Below, piece by piece: positions 32,450 through 43,998 of a stretch of DNA of 58,880 bases (the first letter of the stretch is position 1; each line of letters starts with the position of its first letter). The stretch comes from Neoechinorhynchus agilis (lineage: Eukaryota; Acanthocephala). The notes under the pieces are model-generated. The model did not search any database, had not been told where the DNA came from, and saw nothing but the letters and a program-made list of their open reading frames with translations. The stretch covers positions 1-58,880 of the forward strand of contig JBMGUZ010000013.1 in NCBI GenBank assembly GCA_051530055.1, in the 5' to 3' direction. The position numbers and the translations under genes were made by a program.

Positions 32450-33727
32450 TTATTGCTGAAATCTTTTTTTTACTGCCATTAATTGAACTTTAAGCTTCCA
32501 AACTTGCTCGCTTTCCAACTTTTTGGTTACTTTTAACACATTTCCGTCGATGGTAACATCAGGATCCTTTTCGTTCAAGAATGAATAACTATAATCCACA
32601 TCGTGCTTGTCTGAGGATTCCTTATATCGATATTCCCAAGTTCTATGTCTTAGATTCGTTATTTCGATTTCAATATCCGTAGTTATAACTCGTCCACTTT
32701 CTTTAAAATTATCCACCTTTCTTCTAATGAGTCCGCTTGAATCTTCACCGATTCTTATTTCTCGCTTTGCTCCTGCTGGTAATTGATCGAGCCGAACATT
32801 TGCAATAATACGTCCTTGTTCTCTAATAGACATTTTCCCAGTTGGTAGAAATTCGTTACTTGTAATTTCATAAATTCTACTAAACTTCAACTCTTCTCTT
32901 TTCTCATTTATTGTTTCATATGAAGACCAAAAATGTGGCGTTATTTTAGCGTCCAGAAACTCTTCATAGAGGTCACTACGAGCACTTAGCTTAAAGGGTT
33001 TACTAATCGTGTATTGGAAAAGCCCTCCGATTTCCTTATGATCGCCAATATCGATCGAAGGAGGCGGTGCTGCGTCGGTCATTGATGCGTAGGCTATCGT
33101 CCGTCTCACGTGACTTGCTCTTTTTGGAATTGGATGTGGAATGCTGGCAACATCTCCTCCAAATAATTCAGCGCTATTGACTTTGTATGAATGAGTACTC
33201 GGATTAGAAATGACCGCATAGCATTTTATCGTGGCATTCTGGTCTTTTTCCTCAACGTCCAATCGATATATCGGTCTCCATTTTATTTGTCGATCTAAAT
33301 AACTGAGAATTGCCGTCTTTACGCTGGGATCATGGATGTGAAATCTAACGGAAACCACGTTTTTCATCGGAGCTGATTTAAATTCGAACTGTGATCGATT
33401 AGCGTAATAGAACCTTTTTGTCTCAATGTCCTGAACAAGACTGTTATCATCGTCAATAAAAATGGCTCCTTTGCATTCCCCCGTTTTCTCGGTTCTTACG
33501 AAAATCTCTTCTCCTTCAAGACTGTGATTCTGGGTTGTAACAGTCGTCGAAACTCTTCCATTTGGGACTTCCAAATCAATACTGTCCGGTACGATATGGC
33601 AAAAATCCGATTGATGAAATCGAACAGTCGCCTTTGCCTCTTCTAATATGTCGATGTTTTCCCTAATTTCCGAGAATTGATCGTATATTCTTAGGTCAAT
33701 CGAACTTTCTTCATTGCTCAATGACAT
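32450..33727 (-). CDS. DUF4139-domain protein
   Basis: 425 residues in one exon from an ATG at 33727. The C-terminal two thirds match the DUF4139 family pattern: WRPIYRLDV near residue 150, a YKVNSAELFGG block near 180, a GGLFQYTISKPF stretch, then LPTGKMSIREQGR, and a final immunoglobulin-like beta region. An N-terminal conserved segment (TVRFHQSDFCHIVPDSID) fits the companion domain. The function of the family in animals is not known. No signal peptide or membrane segment is seen. The ORF has no breaks. Confidence 0.75.
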   Translation of the reverse strand: MSLSNEESSIDLRIYDQFSEIRENIDILEEAKATVRFHQSDFCHIVPDSIDLEVPNGRVSTTVTTQNHSLEGEEIFVRTEKTGECKGAIFIDDDNSLVQDIETKRFYYANRSQFEFKSAPMKNVVSVRFHIHDPSVKTAILSYLDRQIKWRPIYRLDVEEKDQNATIKCYAVISNPSTHSYKVNSAELFGGDVASIPHPIPKRASHVRRTIAYASMTDAAPPPSIDIGDHKEIGGLFQYTISKPFKLSARSDLYEEFLDAKITPHFWSSYETINEKREELKFSRIYEITSNEFLPTGKMSIREQGRIIANVRLDQLPAGAKREIRIGEDSSGLIRRKVDNFKESGRVITTDIEIEITNLRHRTWEYRYKESSDKHDVDYSYSFLNEKDPDVTIDGNVLKVTKKLESEQVWKLKVQLMAVKKRFQQ

Positions 33728-34269
33728 TCTGGTCTGAAGATCTATAAGCGATGAAAGCGAACACTTATAGAAAATGTGGCGAAACTCACTGAGTCACTCT
33801 TTTCATCATCGACAACTACACACCGTGAGTTTTATGTGGTCGTAAACAGTAGTTGCCCAAAACAATTTATTTACTCGTAGCAACCTATTGTAAAATGATT
33901 TAATCGTTATTGGAATGTTAAATGCAACCTTCATGATCTAGTTGAGGACGTTCTCAGGTGATTTTGAAATGGTGTAAAAAAGAGCGGTTCGGTAAGTTTA
34001 TGAACTAGAAGGGCATTAGTAAAAAGATGGGAAGCCGATGAGAGCTTAGACATCAACGTTCTCCCTTTGCTGAGTGCGTATGTGTGTAGCCATTTCAAGT
34101 TTGAACTTTCCTGATGTCCGTGGGCTCTTAGCTCTCATTGTCTCGAGAGTTTTATCTGAAAATATCGGATCACATTTGTCGATTTCTACCATTTTATTCC
34201 CAAACCAACTGAGACTAAACGAATCAACAAGCCCTCGGATTATTTAAGACCGGCGTCAATAAAATTCAA
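33728..34269. other. Intergenic, no gene seen
   Basis: 5' flank of the DUF4139 gene; no conserved frame or repeat was recognised. Confidence 0.5.
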
Positions 34270-34900
34270 GGATAATTTTGGGCGAAATCGACGTGGCCCG
34301 TCCTCCTCAACCTCCCTCTACATCCTGTACTTTTTCCATACTGACAAATCTTCTCTCGGATATCAAGACCCGAATTGAACCCGAGGAAAGATTCAAACTT
34401 CCCAAACTCTCCTTCGTACGATAACCACCAACTTTCCCACTCCAAAATCAACAGCCACATTCATTTAACCTATCGTTTCATCGAAGTGTTCACGAGGACT
34501 CAGATTTAGATGGTTCCTCCACTTTGAACAATATATCTTATTATAATCCCAATTCATTTCATCTGCCCTCAACCTCCACTCCTTTTTCCATACTGCCAAA
34601 TCCTCTCGGATATCGAAATGATCCCGAGGAAAGTTCCTATCCTTACAAACTCTTCTACAAACAATAACCACCAACTTTCACATTCGTTTAATCTATCGTT
34701 TCATTCAAGTGTTCACGAGGACTCAGATTTAGATGGTTCCTCCACTTTGAACAATAAAACTTATTATAATCCCAATTTATTTCATCTGCCCTCAACCTCC
34801 ACTCTTTTTTCCATACTGCCAAATCTTCTTTGGGATATCGAAATGAACCTGAGGAAAGATTCAAACCTCACAAACTGACCGAACCCGTAATTGACTCCAA
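34270..34900. repeat. Tandem repeat, about 210-bp unit, three copies
   Basis: Three direct copies share ATCGTTTCATYRAAGTG, GACTCAGATTTAGATGGTTCC and CCACTTTGAACAAT landmarks, at about 34270-34470 (partial), 34470-34680 and 34680-34900. They lie upstream of DENR. ORFs in them are not conserved between copies. Confidence 0.75.
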
Positions 34901-35010
34901 AATCAGCAGCCACATTAATTTATCCTGTGAGAAGTCAATTTTTTATGAGGACTTAATGTTCATTCTTTTAAAGATCTCATTCTTACACGCTCGTATTTAA
35001 ATTTTTCTAG

Positions 35011-35552
35011 ATGGAATCAAGTATTCGGTCGGTTCGATACACCACTCAATACATTCTAGCCACACCGCCGGATCCAAATCGGACGTTTCCGATTCGTCCT
35101 CAATATTGTGAAGGTTTCATTGTCGAATATACTCATAAAAATGCCTGCAATTGTCTTTAGACTGTGATATTCCCACTGACTTATGCCAATATGGACCTAA
35201 TGCGAATTTTTGCCAAAGAATCACCATTGCGCCAGAAGGTGAAGCAGTAGCTCCTTTAGTTCGTGCCGGAAGGGGCAAAAACAAGAAGACGGTTCAATCA
35301 AGTCCTGATCCAATTCATGTTCGATGCGAAAAGCGGAAAGGAAACAAGCATGTGACTGTTTTGAAAAATCTGAGTGCTCATGGAATTGACATTGATGCAG
35401 CCAGAAAGTATTTTGCCCAACACTTATCTTGTGGCTGTTCTAAAGGTTCTGACGATGAGATAATTATTCAGGGTGATTTCTGCAAAAAAATCGTTGGGAT
35501 CATCGTTGCAAAATGGAATCAAATCGAAGAAAGCATGGTAAATGTTGGCTGA
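35011..35552 (+). CDS. DENR: Density-regulated protein (DENR), translation factor
   Basis: Two exons, 35011-35113 and 35161-35552, joined across a 47-bp intron (GTTTCA...CTTTAG), give 164 residues. The join restores YCEDCDIPTDLCQYGP, the N-terminal zinc-binding segment of DENR. The SUI1 domain follows: KHVTVLKNLSAHGIDIDAA, then YFAQHLSCGCS and DEIIIQGDF, ending near KWNQIEESM. DENR pairs with MCT-1 to recycle 40S subunits and to support re-initiation. It is shorter than the human protein (198 residues), mainly in the linker. TTTTTCTAG directly before the ATG may be an acceptor of a 5' UTR intron. Confidence 0.92.
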
Positions 35553-35688
35553 TAACTCCCTCCCCTAACTAATTTAGAAAAATAAACCTAAGAAGTTTTT
35601 TAATTTCATTTGAGATTCTTCAAAGCTCTGGTTAGTAGTTAAAATAAACATAGGAAGAAAAAAAGGTGAATCATGATAAGAACACTAT

Positions 35689-37720
35689 ATGCTCTCGGAG
35701 TTTTTCACCATGTCGAGAAATATGTTGACTTTAGCTTGTCTTTTTCTTTCCCTCGCTGCCGTGTGCCCATTCAATGTACACTTTCGAAAATCATTTGATC
35801 CAATGTCCAATCAATATCCACCTAATCTTCTTCTTGTCTCATTTGATGGATTTCGAGCATCGTACCTAAAGCAACACTCACTTCCAGCGTTCGAAGCACT
35901 CATCAAAGATGGAATTTTCGTTAAAACTAAACCTGGATTCTCTTCTTTAACTTTTCCCAATCATTTTACAATGACAACGGGACTAGCACCGGTACGCCAT
36001 GGAATCATTGACAATTACATGTACGACAAGTTCCTACAGTCCAAATTTATGCCTAGAATTGCTTAATTTTTTATTAACGTCTTAGAATCTTGTGGTTTCA
36101 TGTTTAAATTAAAACAAATGCGACTTTTTTATCTTAATTTTAATAAGATAATTTTGTTGGGCACAGAACTTCCATGCGGTTCCCCGATTTATAATAAAAT
36201 AAGTGGAAATTTCAAAAAAATGCCAATAACATTTATAAAGAAATGCGACTTTTTTGATTTTAATTTTCATAGCAAGTGCGGTGCCAAGATGGACTACGGA
36301 CTCGATTGGTCCAAATCGGACCGGACGGCGCATCACCAGTTTCTCCTTGATAGTTTACCAGCCCGAATACGATTACTAAGAGAAAGTTGTCCCTTTCGGT
36401 TTCAGGAGCAGTCGGTGAAATGGCAAAAAAGAGGATTTGTCTCACTCTACATTATAAAAATAGCTATCGCTATTGAGACAATTAGTGTTGTCGGACCAAA
36501 TGGTTGATAGCCGAAGATAAAGATGTTTCTTGGTTCAATTTGGATTATTATCTTCAACGGGTTAAAAGAAACTTTCTTTTTCTTAGTAGTCGCTTATTTA
36601 TTTCACCTCTCTTATAATCCCCGGATGTTTAATTGATGGGGTTTTTTTAAGCGATTTAAATTCCTTTTTTTTAAGTATTATTCAATCCTAGACGACACAA
36701 TGTCTTGTTGTGACAGGGACGATCGTTGGTGGGCGCAGAATCCTCACACGCTTCCCATTTACATTTATAATAAAATCAATGGAAATGGACGAAACAGTGG
36801 AGCGATCAATTTCCTCGGATCCTTATCTTCGTATTGGGGTCATTCAATGACCGACGTGAATTCCTACGACAGTAAACTCGAATGGGAGCATATTGTAAAC
36901 AACATTACACTCATGTTTCTTAGAAGAGAAAATCCAATCAATCTTGGTCTCATTTATAAAAACGAGCCTGATAGTACTGGACATCGATTCGGTCCTGAAT
37001 CAAGAGAAATGGGCGATACGTTGATGAAAGTTAATAGCTATTTAGAATATTTGATCTCACATTTACAAAGCGTCGATCTTTGGAACGATATGAATGTTAT
37101 TGTCACTACGGACCATGGAATGACTGATACTCATAAAAGCGATGCTTTGGTCTTAGAAAACTATATTGATTTGGCGAGTATAAATCTCACAAATGCACTT
37201 ACTATTGCCCATATCTTTACAAAAACAAGTAAGACTTCTCGTCGTGATCAATGATGATCTACAGGTTTTTTAAAGGCCAAGAAGCTATCGCCGTGAAGAA
37301 CAAACTGTCGAATATACCGAACTTTGGAGTATATCTAAGGGAAGAAGTTCCAGAAGTTCTTGAATTTAGCCGTAATATCAGAATAGGTGATGTGGTGATT
37401 TTACCAAACAAGGGATATCTAATATTCCAAGATCAAGCGTCTCTTGAATCCAATACTATGAGTAATTTTACTAGATACTTTTTATCTCCATTAATCTTTC
37501 TTTTTTTTCATTAGGGGGCAGCCATGGATATGACAACAATGATGAAGACATGCATGGAATATTCATTGCGAGAGGACCCGCCATTAATAAAGGAGCCTCT
37601 GTAGAAGGTGGAATCATTAATCTTCATGATGTGTATCCGTTTATGACTCACGTTTTACGACTGCCTCAAAGGCAAACGGATGGACAGTTCGATAAAGTCA
37701 AGGCGTTGTTAAAGTTTTGA
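35689..37720 (+). CDS. Secreted ENPP-family phosphodiesterase
   Basis: A multi-exon gene. The first exon (35689 or 35710 to about 36040) has a signal peptide (MLTLACLFLSLAAVCPF), VSFDGFRASYL with the metal-binding Asp, and LTFPNHFT with the nucleophile Thr. After a larger intron, the exon from about 36710 to 37228 has EPDSTGHRFGP (Asp and His) and TTDHGM (Asp-His). A 47-bp intron (37229-37275) leads to the exon 37276-37461, and a 53-bp intron (37462-37514) to the last exon, 37515-37720, with RGSHGYDNN (final His) and TGA. All zinc ligands and the nucleophile are present. There is no nuclease-like domain and no C-terminal membrane segment, as in the short ENPPs (ENPP4-7 type). The substrate cannot be told. 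The first intron, about 670 bp, includes an unexplained open stretch at 36277-36500. Confidence 0.85.
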
Positions 37721-37877
37721 AACACTTGTAACACTTGAAAATTGAACTTTAATTGAGAAAATTTAACAAAATGATGTTTAGTTATTGCTAAATTCATAAC
37801 CGGGAGAGTGTAGAAATTCGTTCAAATTTACAATGAGGCTATTAAAATATTGTAAAGAAATTATTCATTATAATTTC

Positions 37878-38182
37878 AGTTTCAATTAGCGATGTTTGAT
37901 TTAGAAATAGATTTATTCCATCCAATTGGTCCTTCGAGTAGATGTGTATTCTCAATGGCGAATTGTAACATAATCGAGTTTTATTGAAATCTTTGTTGCG
38001 AATTTTCAAGGCCTCCGCATCCTTCTACCAACTTAAGGAAATAAATTTATATTTAAAATTTTCGGCTTTTCCGTTTTATTTCTTCGATCAATTGTTTCGC
38101 AAGTGTGACTGTAGAAGGCCAACGAAAAGGCCGAAAATTTTCAATATAAATCTATTTCTGAACCAAACATCGCTAATTGATA
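37878..38182. repeat. Foldback (MITE-like) element 3' of ENPP
   Basis: Inverted arms: ATTAGCGATGTTTGATTTAG with AAATAGATTTAT near 37885-37915, and the reverse complement near 38140-38178. An inner pair around AAAATTTTCGGC lies near 38055 and 38135. It has no ORF. It overlaps the likely 3' UTR region of ENPP. Confidence 0.65.
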
Positions 38183-38299
38183 TTAAAATATTTTGGAATT
38201 TACGAATATTTTATGATTCGGTGCTCGATACCTTCTTTTTATTCTTATCTTACTATTTATAAGGAAATTCAATGAAAAATCAGTTTTTTGTCGATTCTA

Positions 38300-38520
38300 T
38301 TAAATGTTTTTAGAACATCCCTTCATCATATTCTTTTTTAGGCATACAGCCAAACTGATCTCTTGAGAAATGATTGAATCACTTTGACTCTCAAAAACAT
38401 ACGGTAGCGAGTTTTTAAAAATCCATCCGGATCCTCTTCCTAGGAGGATGCGGGACTCATCAGTGGTCTCCTGATCGCAATCCGCGCCAAATTTCGAGGC
38501 ATTTCCTTTGATTAGTTTTA
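38300..38520 (-). repeat. Repeat family with 39880-40176, diverged copy
   Basis: It shares a TTTAGGCAT(A)A(C)CC(A)AA end and a GGATCC...GGGACTCATCA core with 39880-40176. It is probably a related short non-autonomous element. Confidence 0.5.
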
Positions 38521-39024
38521 AAGGACAATTCAACGAGATTTAACCATCACTCTATGTACAAAAAAGGTATTTCAAAAAAGAGTCCGTAAATTTAATGTCC
38601 AATTTTCAAAAAATAAAATTTATCATAGCCACAATAAAAAAAGAATTTAGTCTTAATAAAATAGTGGCATAAACTGATGAGTTCCGCCTCAGGGATTCGT
38701 ACAAACTCTTCAATTAAGTTTGATTTTATGCGCTTCCCTGACCAATGAGTCGATTGGCTCAGCCGTGAAAAAAAAGTCACACATCCCGACTTGAACGGAA
38801 TTAAAGATTCTATTAAACTTTACTTGTTCCATTTCACAATTTTTATAACTTAGTTATGATAGATTCGGTCGGGGAAAACCTTAAACTCGAAATGGTTTTA
38901 TGAAATCTTCTAATGCGAGATATATTTATTAACCTGGACGGCAATCGCGATTCAATCTTTAAAAAAAGTAATATTTCAATTCCAATCAGGGCTATTTAGT
39001 TGCTGCATTGAAACAACAGTCAGA

Positions 39025-42000
39025 TCATTGAACTGAAAACATTTTCCCTAATCGGCTATCTTTGTCCAAGTTCAGCATGTTTCTAATCTCAAACAACGAC
39101 AGGCCACTTGCTAGAAGTTTTGTCCTCACAATCGTGAGTAGAGACGGAGTATTAGAAAGATGAGCGGCGAGTTCATTTAGCTGATGTTCCGTTTTAAGAG
39201 GGAAATTGTTTGTTTCTTCAGTAAAAAAGGATGTACTTAGATAACTGACTGTTCTCTTAAAAGGAAAACAGACGCATATCTGATAAAGAAGAAGAATAAA
39301 ATTCGAAACAATACTTCCAGTGTACGGGGCAGTTGACTTCATCTCGTTGTATTTCAAGATTAATAGATCGTCTTCAGGTTGTCTATCGTTACTATTGGCC
39401 GAACTAAGATGTTCCTGGAGTTTGGTAAGTTGGTTGGTATGCAACACTTCGTATTCGTATTTAATGTAGTCCAACACTGCAACAACGAATCGCTTTGAGT
39501 CAAACATTTCGGTCGATGGCACGAATAACCTAAACATGGTTTTTCCGATTTAACAGGTTTCAACGAATATTTCTTAAGAAAAACAGCTACAAAACGTTTT
39601 TCTTTGCACAAAATACAGGAGACATCTAGCTGATATTTCCAAATCCTTTTTTTTCGGATTTGTGATATCTGTCATAGTTCTTGAGTTATACGTCTTTCAA
39701 TTTTTACACAAACCAACTTGATTATCTATATCAAAACATCAATTTATCGAAGCAAACCCGATTGATCAGTTCAAATTTCTCTTTTCATACTTCGTACCGT
39801 CTTTCACGATGCACGTAATTTCAAAAGGAAGAAATATAAAGTCTGAATTCAAACGGAAACATTATTTTCATTAAATTTTAGTCTATCCCTTTCTTGTCCG
39901 GCGTATTTTTAGGCATAAACCCAAACAAATTACACCAGAGAAGTGATATAACCACATAGTCTCCAATGCACGGTTAAAAGTTTGTACATTCCTCCGGATC
40001 CTCAGATACCTCCAGGAGGCGGGACTCATCACTGAGTTTCCTCCCACCAACGAGATATTTCGTCTGCTTTGGCTGTGCGTCATTGGCGGTAACGGATTCG
40101 AACCGTTATATCACTTCTCTGATGTAATTGGTTTGGCTTTATGCCTAAAAATAAGCCGAACAAGAAGGGACAAACTAAAACCTAATCATGATAACAAAAC
40201 CGGCTTGCCAGTAAAAACTTAAAATTGAAACATTGTTTGAATCTCTTAAATCGTTAGCGATTATTTAAGACAGAAACTTCATCTATAAATGGAAAATCAA
40301 CGTGTTATGATCTCCTTAGTTTTGAAGTTGACAATTGGGAGAGGGCTGTTGTAATGACAAAAAGAAAATCTTTATTTCCGAGAGTTTTCTCCGTCTTAAG
40401 GCTTCTTCAGGAATTGTTAAAGTGTTTTATGAGTGCGGACAAAATACTTTAACAATTCCTCAAGAAGCCGTAAGACGGCGAAAGATCTCGGAAATAAGGA
40501 TTCAATTTATCATTACAAGAGTTCAAGCAAATGACGATATGTGAGGTACCCGGGGAATGTGATTATTGGAATTATTGTTTAGAAGTCTTCATTCGCGGTG
40601 AATGATTTCTTTTCGATTAAAAAGACGTTCTGTGTACCTTGTCGGATTACCGGGTGTAGACCTAAACAATAATTCCAAGAAATGACGATATGTGAGGTAC
40701 CGGGGGAATGTGATTATTGGAATTATTGTTTAGAAGTCTTCATTCGCGGCAAATGATTTCTTTTCGATTAAAAAGGCGTTCTGTGGACCTCGTCGGATTA
40801 CCGGTTTCAAGAGTTCAAGTTTTCCATTTTCGAAAACAGACTTAGGTCCCATCGTAAGGAAAGTCGCTCACCTGCTAGGAGAATAATTACTCAATATCGT
40901 CCATAAAGCACTCATGTACCTATTAAGTAAGTGCCTTCCACCACAGAGCCCGCCTGATAACAGATTGTCGATACATGAGAATTGAAAGCCATGATCTATC
41001 AATTGATGCATAATATTTAGTTTAGTATCATCCGAGTGAACGGCCAATTTAAATGCGGCATCCATTAGAGTGCCACGGATACGGTATTGCCGTAACTCCT
41101 TCATTTGATCTTTGCTAATAGAATCCAAGATGGCATCGAATGCGTTAACGTAGCTGTGTTTTATACATTTCAAAAGAACCATAAACAATTGATCACTTGA
41201 ATGGGTAGATTTGTTAATCAGAAGTCGACAAATGTATGCGTTGTTATTGGAAGCTGCAATATGGAGCGGAAGCTTAAATTGCCCAAATCCTTGATGAACG
41301 TTGCGATGGTGGCTTAGGTAGAGCTCGCGATAGTTTAAGAATAATGATTGCCATCGAATGAATTAAATTTGGCCATTTTTTGTGAAAATAATTTTCTCAA
41401 CTTCTTGATTAAAACACAAACTGTTGATTATAGGCACCAATAACCTTTCAAGGTACTTACAAATGTTATTTAGAAGTCTTCACCCTTCATCATTTTTAGA
41501 ACTGTAAAGTCTCTAGTACAAAAATTATTTACGGGTTGAATATTTCTAAATAATATCGATATTTCAACGCGCCTGCCATTTCATTATGACGGAAAAATTG
41601 AAGGAATTTACTGAATTCGATATTTCAGCACAATGGTGTGAATTTATAAGTGTTGTAAATTTATTTTAATCAAACAGATCTAACTCGAGGATTTACTTTT
41701 AAATTCAATTGATCACCGAGATTTAATTAAGATTTAACGAATAAACCTAACGTTTTAAGGGATTTAGATACTCGAAAAACCTGAGCGTTGCTGTTAATCT
41801 GTGAGCCTGAGTTTGTAAAGGAAGTCAGAAGCTATGATCGTGTATTTTAAACTTTTGACAATAAAAAGTTCCAAAGCAATTTCTCTACATCATATAGATT
41901 TTACCGATCTGTGTTAGGGAAGCGAATGTATCACTCCTCAAATACGTCCTTGGGTGGGGAATATAAGTGAATTTCCTTCAGCGGTATTTCGTCCTCTTTT

Positions 42001-42790
42001 AAATTGAACCCTTTGACCCTTAAAATTGGATTAGGAGCACTGGACTACCACAACACAGCTAAGGAATGTGCAAACTCTGCCAGTTTTTAGCCGGGGGTAT
42101 TTAAATCGCAAATCTTGAAAATATATTTTAATATTAAATACTTTTATGGCGGAAAAAATTGAAGGAATTTATCATTTCTAGAAACTCATGTAGCTACAAA
42201 ACAAAAATTAAATACTTTAACAAACTTTTCTTTATAAATAATGTAATTTCTCTAAATGATTGCGAGCCTTTGAATACCTTTGATGGTTTAGAAGCTCCCC
42301 TAAAGTAGTCTCACGATAGCAATCATTACCATGCAGCACAATCAGGACTTGAGAAATACTTATCAGTTGCCGAAGCAGCATCCGTAGTACAAACGTCCAC
42401 ATGTTCCAGGCTGAGTAGATACTCAACTTGTCGATTTAGATTCAAAAATACTGCTAGACATAGTGCACCAAGTCCCCATGGTTTACATTTATTTAGCGAG
42501 AGGTTAGGATTAATCTGCAGCAATAACTTGATTTGCTCCGGAGAACCCGATTGAACGGCGTAGAAGAGAGGACAACGAAGATCGAACAAATGCTCGAAAT
42601 TTGGTTCATCTTCTGTATTGCGAATACCTTGTTGAAGAGATGATTTATCGGTTATAAGAAGAGCTCTTTCCGTCAAGAGACGATCTTCCTTCATATAATT
42701 TAAGGTTTTATCATTTACACAAGAAAAGAGAAGGCGATTACAAAGCTCCTTTAACCTTGGATTGTCGTCCATTTCAACCATTGTGAGCAT
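39025..42790 (-). CDS. Ankyrin-repeat protein, SOCS-box-like C-terminus (ASB-like)
   Basis: Three coding parts on the minus strand look like one gene. First part, about 42350-42790, ATG at 42790: ankyrin repeats (CPLFYAVQSGSPEQIKLLL, LGALCLAVFLNLNRQVEYLL). Second, 40872-about 41365: FKLPLHIAASNNNAYICRLL and later repeats, ending with a GTGAGC donor. Third, 39025-about 39528 after acceptor GTTTAG: ends PSLLTIVRTKLLASGLSLFEI and NMLNL, which resembles a SOCS box. ASB proteins are substrate adaptors of cullin-5 ubiquitin ligases; here that is inferred from layout only. The second intron (about 39529-40866) is filled with foldback and repeat elements. The junction of the first and second parts was not resolved. 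Confidence 0.55.
39880..40176. repeat. MITE-like element with 70-bp inverted ends
   Basis: The left end (TTTAGTC...TTTTTAGGCATAAACCC...GAGAAGTGATATA) is matched in reverse by the right end at 40105-40176 (TATATCACTTCTCTG...GCCTAAAAATA). It lies in an intron of the ankyrin gene. The central part is shared with 38300-38520. Confidence 0.75.
40349..40519. ncRNA. 171-bp foldback with two inverted hammerhead-like motifs
   Basis: Arms of about 72 bp (40350-40423 and 40446-40517) are reverse complements. The left arm, read on the minus strand, has the core CUGAAGA (40404-40410). The right arm, on the plus strand, has CUCAAGA (40459-40465), then AGCCGU, AAG, ACGGC, GAA and the self-complementary AGAUCU, then CGG. 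This closely follows the PLE 2 hammerhead (AGCCGU, ACGGC, GAA). One arm keeps the core and the other keeps stem II. The arrangement mimics the inverted arms at the left end of PLE 1, so it is likely a PLE terminal relic or a non-autonomous derivative. It lies in an intron of the ankyrin gene. Confidence 0.6.
40530..40806. repeat. Two direct copies of a 151-bp foldback unit
   Basis: Copies start at 40530 and 40681 (ATGACGATATGTGAGGTACC). Inside the first, GGAATTATTGTTTAG is answered by CTAAACAATAATTCC about 110 bp later. A diverged relative of this unit occurs at about 57385-57500 in an adaptin intron. Confidence 0.7.
41366..42231. other. Probable intron of the ankyrin gene
   Basis: AT-rich with no recognised frame or repeat. 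The minus-strand frame at 42232-42426 overlaps the end of the first coding part and may hold its alternative end. Confidence 0.35.
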
Positions 42791-43039
42791 CTTAAAAATA
42801 AAGAACCGGTAAGAGGCGACGATATAAGAGAATTTCCTTTATCTAGAAGACGTCGCATCGTCTGCAGCGTTCATCAACAACTATATGTACGCCATTAAAA
42901 GAAGCACTGGGAGAGAGAAAATGAACCTTGTAACAACAATTGTGCCTATTAGAATACCGCAACTATATTTTTAGAATTAAAGTGAACAGTTAAGTCTGAT
43001 TGAATTTTTTTTCATTCAATCTTCATTTCTCGGCAATTA

Positions 43040-43270
43040 ACACACTCACCACCTCCCGCCGAATTCCAGCTTTTGTCCTTCCTCGACCGTCGTCATCACG
43101 ATGGCAGCAATGCCCCGTTGTACTGCTAGCGAGATATTTTGTCGAAGGAATACGCCTGCTCTTGAGTCTCCGGTTGCCTCTCTCAATTTCTTCGAGAGAT
43201 CCTGGAGCAGAGAGAGTGCCGAGCGCTCCATACGTCTCTACCCCAAAGGGAGTAAAGTTAAACAAACTTT
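43040..43270 (-). mobile_element. R2-type LINE, extreme 3' end of ORF
   Basis: On the minus strand, FTPFGVETYGALG is followed, after a frame change, by LREATGDSRAGVFLRQNISLAVQRG and IAAIV. These are the same tail motifs as at 15.7 and 23.1 kb. Confidence 0.75.
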
Positions 43271-43599
43271 TCCGGGGATCAAAAATGATTGTCTGTGAAT
43301 GAGAAAAAAGATGCTTTACTTTCAATAACTAAATTAAAGTCGCTTAGACGACTTTAAGATCGGACGATGGATTTGTTCGCCATAACAATCGTAACTTTTC
43401 CACTCATTGTAATGTTAAATGAAAGCAAAAATTCTCGCTTTTATGAGATATTCGAAGTAAAGCAACTGATTTTCTAATGTCCGGTTGAAATTTAGAACTT
43501 TTAAAGTGTCAGTTTTAGGTAAACATCCAAAAATGTTGATAATGATCGTTTTTAACCTTTAAAACCAGAATGAAATCTATCACCGCTTTTCTGGATCAC

Positions 43600-43870
43600 T
43601 CTGGAGCCGTCCTGGTGTAACGGTCGAAAGGACGGATGCAGCGTTCCCTCGTTGCACAGCTAGACTAGTGTTTTGCAGAAGGAATACTACTGATCTCGGA
43701 TCGCCAGTGATTCATCTCAATCTCTTAGACAATTGTTTGACCAGGTCCTGCGCCGCGGTACCAAACGATCCGAATGCCTCGGCACCAAAAGGAACAAAAT
43801 AATGATTTCGACCCATGTCAAAGTATTTTGTCTTTTGCACACGTGAACGAGCTTAAGGAACAAATTGAGA
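43600..43870 (-). mobile_element. R2-type LINE, extreme 3' end of ORF
   Basis: The minus strand reads VPFGAEAFGSFGTAAQDLV, then after a TGA the tail ITGDPRSVVFLLQNTSLAVQ and RGNAASVL. It has the same orientation as the neighbouring copy at 43040-43270 but is clearly diverged from it, so this is a separate insertion rather than a recent duplicate. Confidence 0.75.
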
Positions 43871-43889
43871 TATTTCTGCGACCTAACGG

Positions 43890-43998
43890 AATATCTCGTT
43901 TCAATAAAATACGTTTTCTATCCGACGGATGATTAGGATCACCACACATCTCGAGCATTAATCCCGAATAGAAAATGTATTTTATTGAGATATTTCGA
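43890..43998. repeat. Short foldback element
   Basis: GAATATCTCGTTTCAATAAA with ATACGTTTTCTAT is matched in reverse by ATAGAAAATGTATTTTATTG and AGATAT about 60 bp further on. It has no ORF. Confidence 0.65.

Noticed and set aside
38430-38470. CTGATGAGTCCCGC on the minus strand, a perfect hammerhead-like core
   Set aside because: No GAA-type second core strand follows at the right place, and the related copy at about 40010-40040 has lost the first C. Treated as chance or an unrelated repeat.
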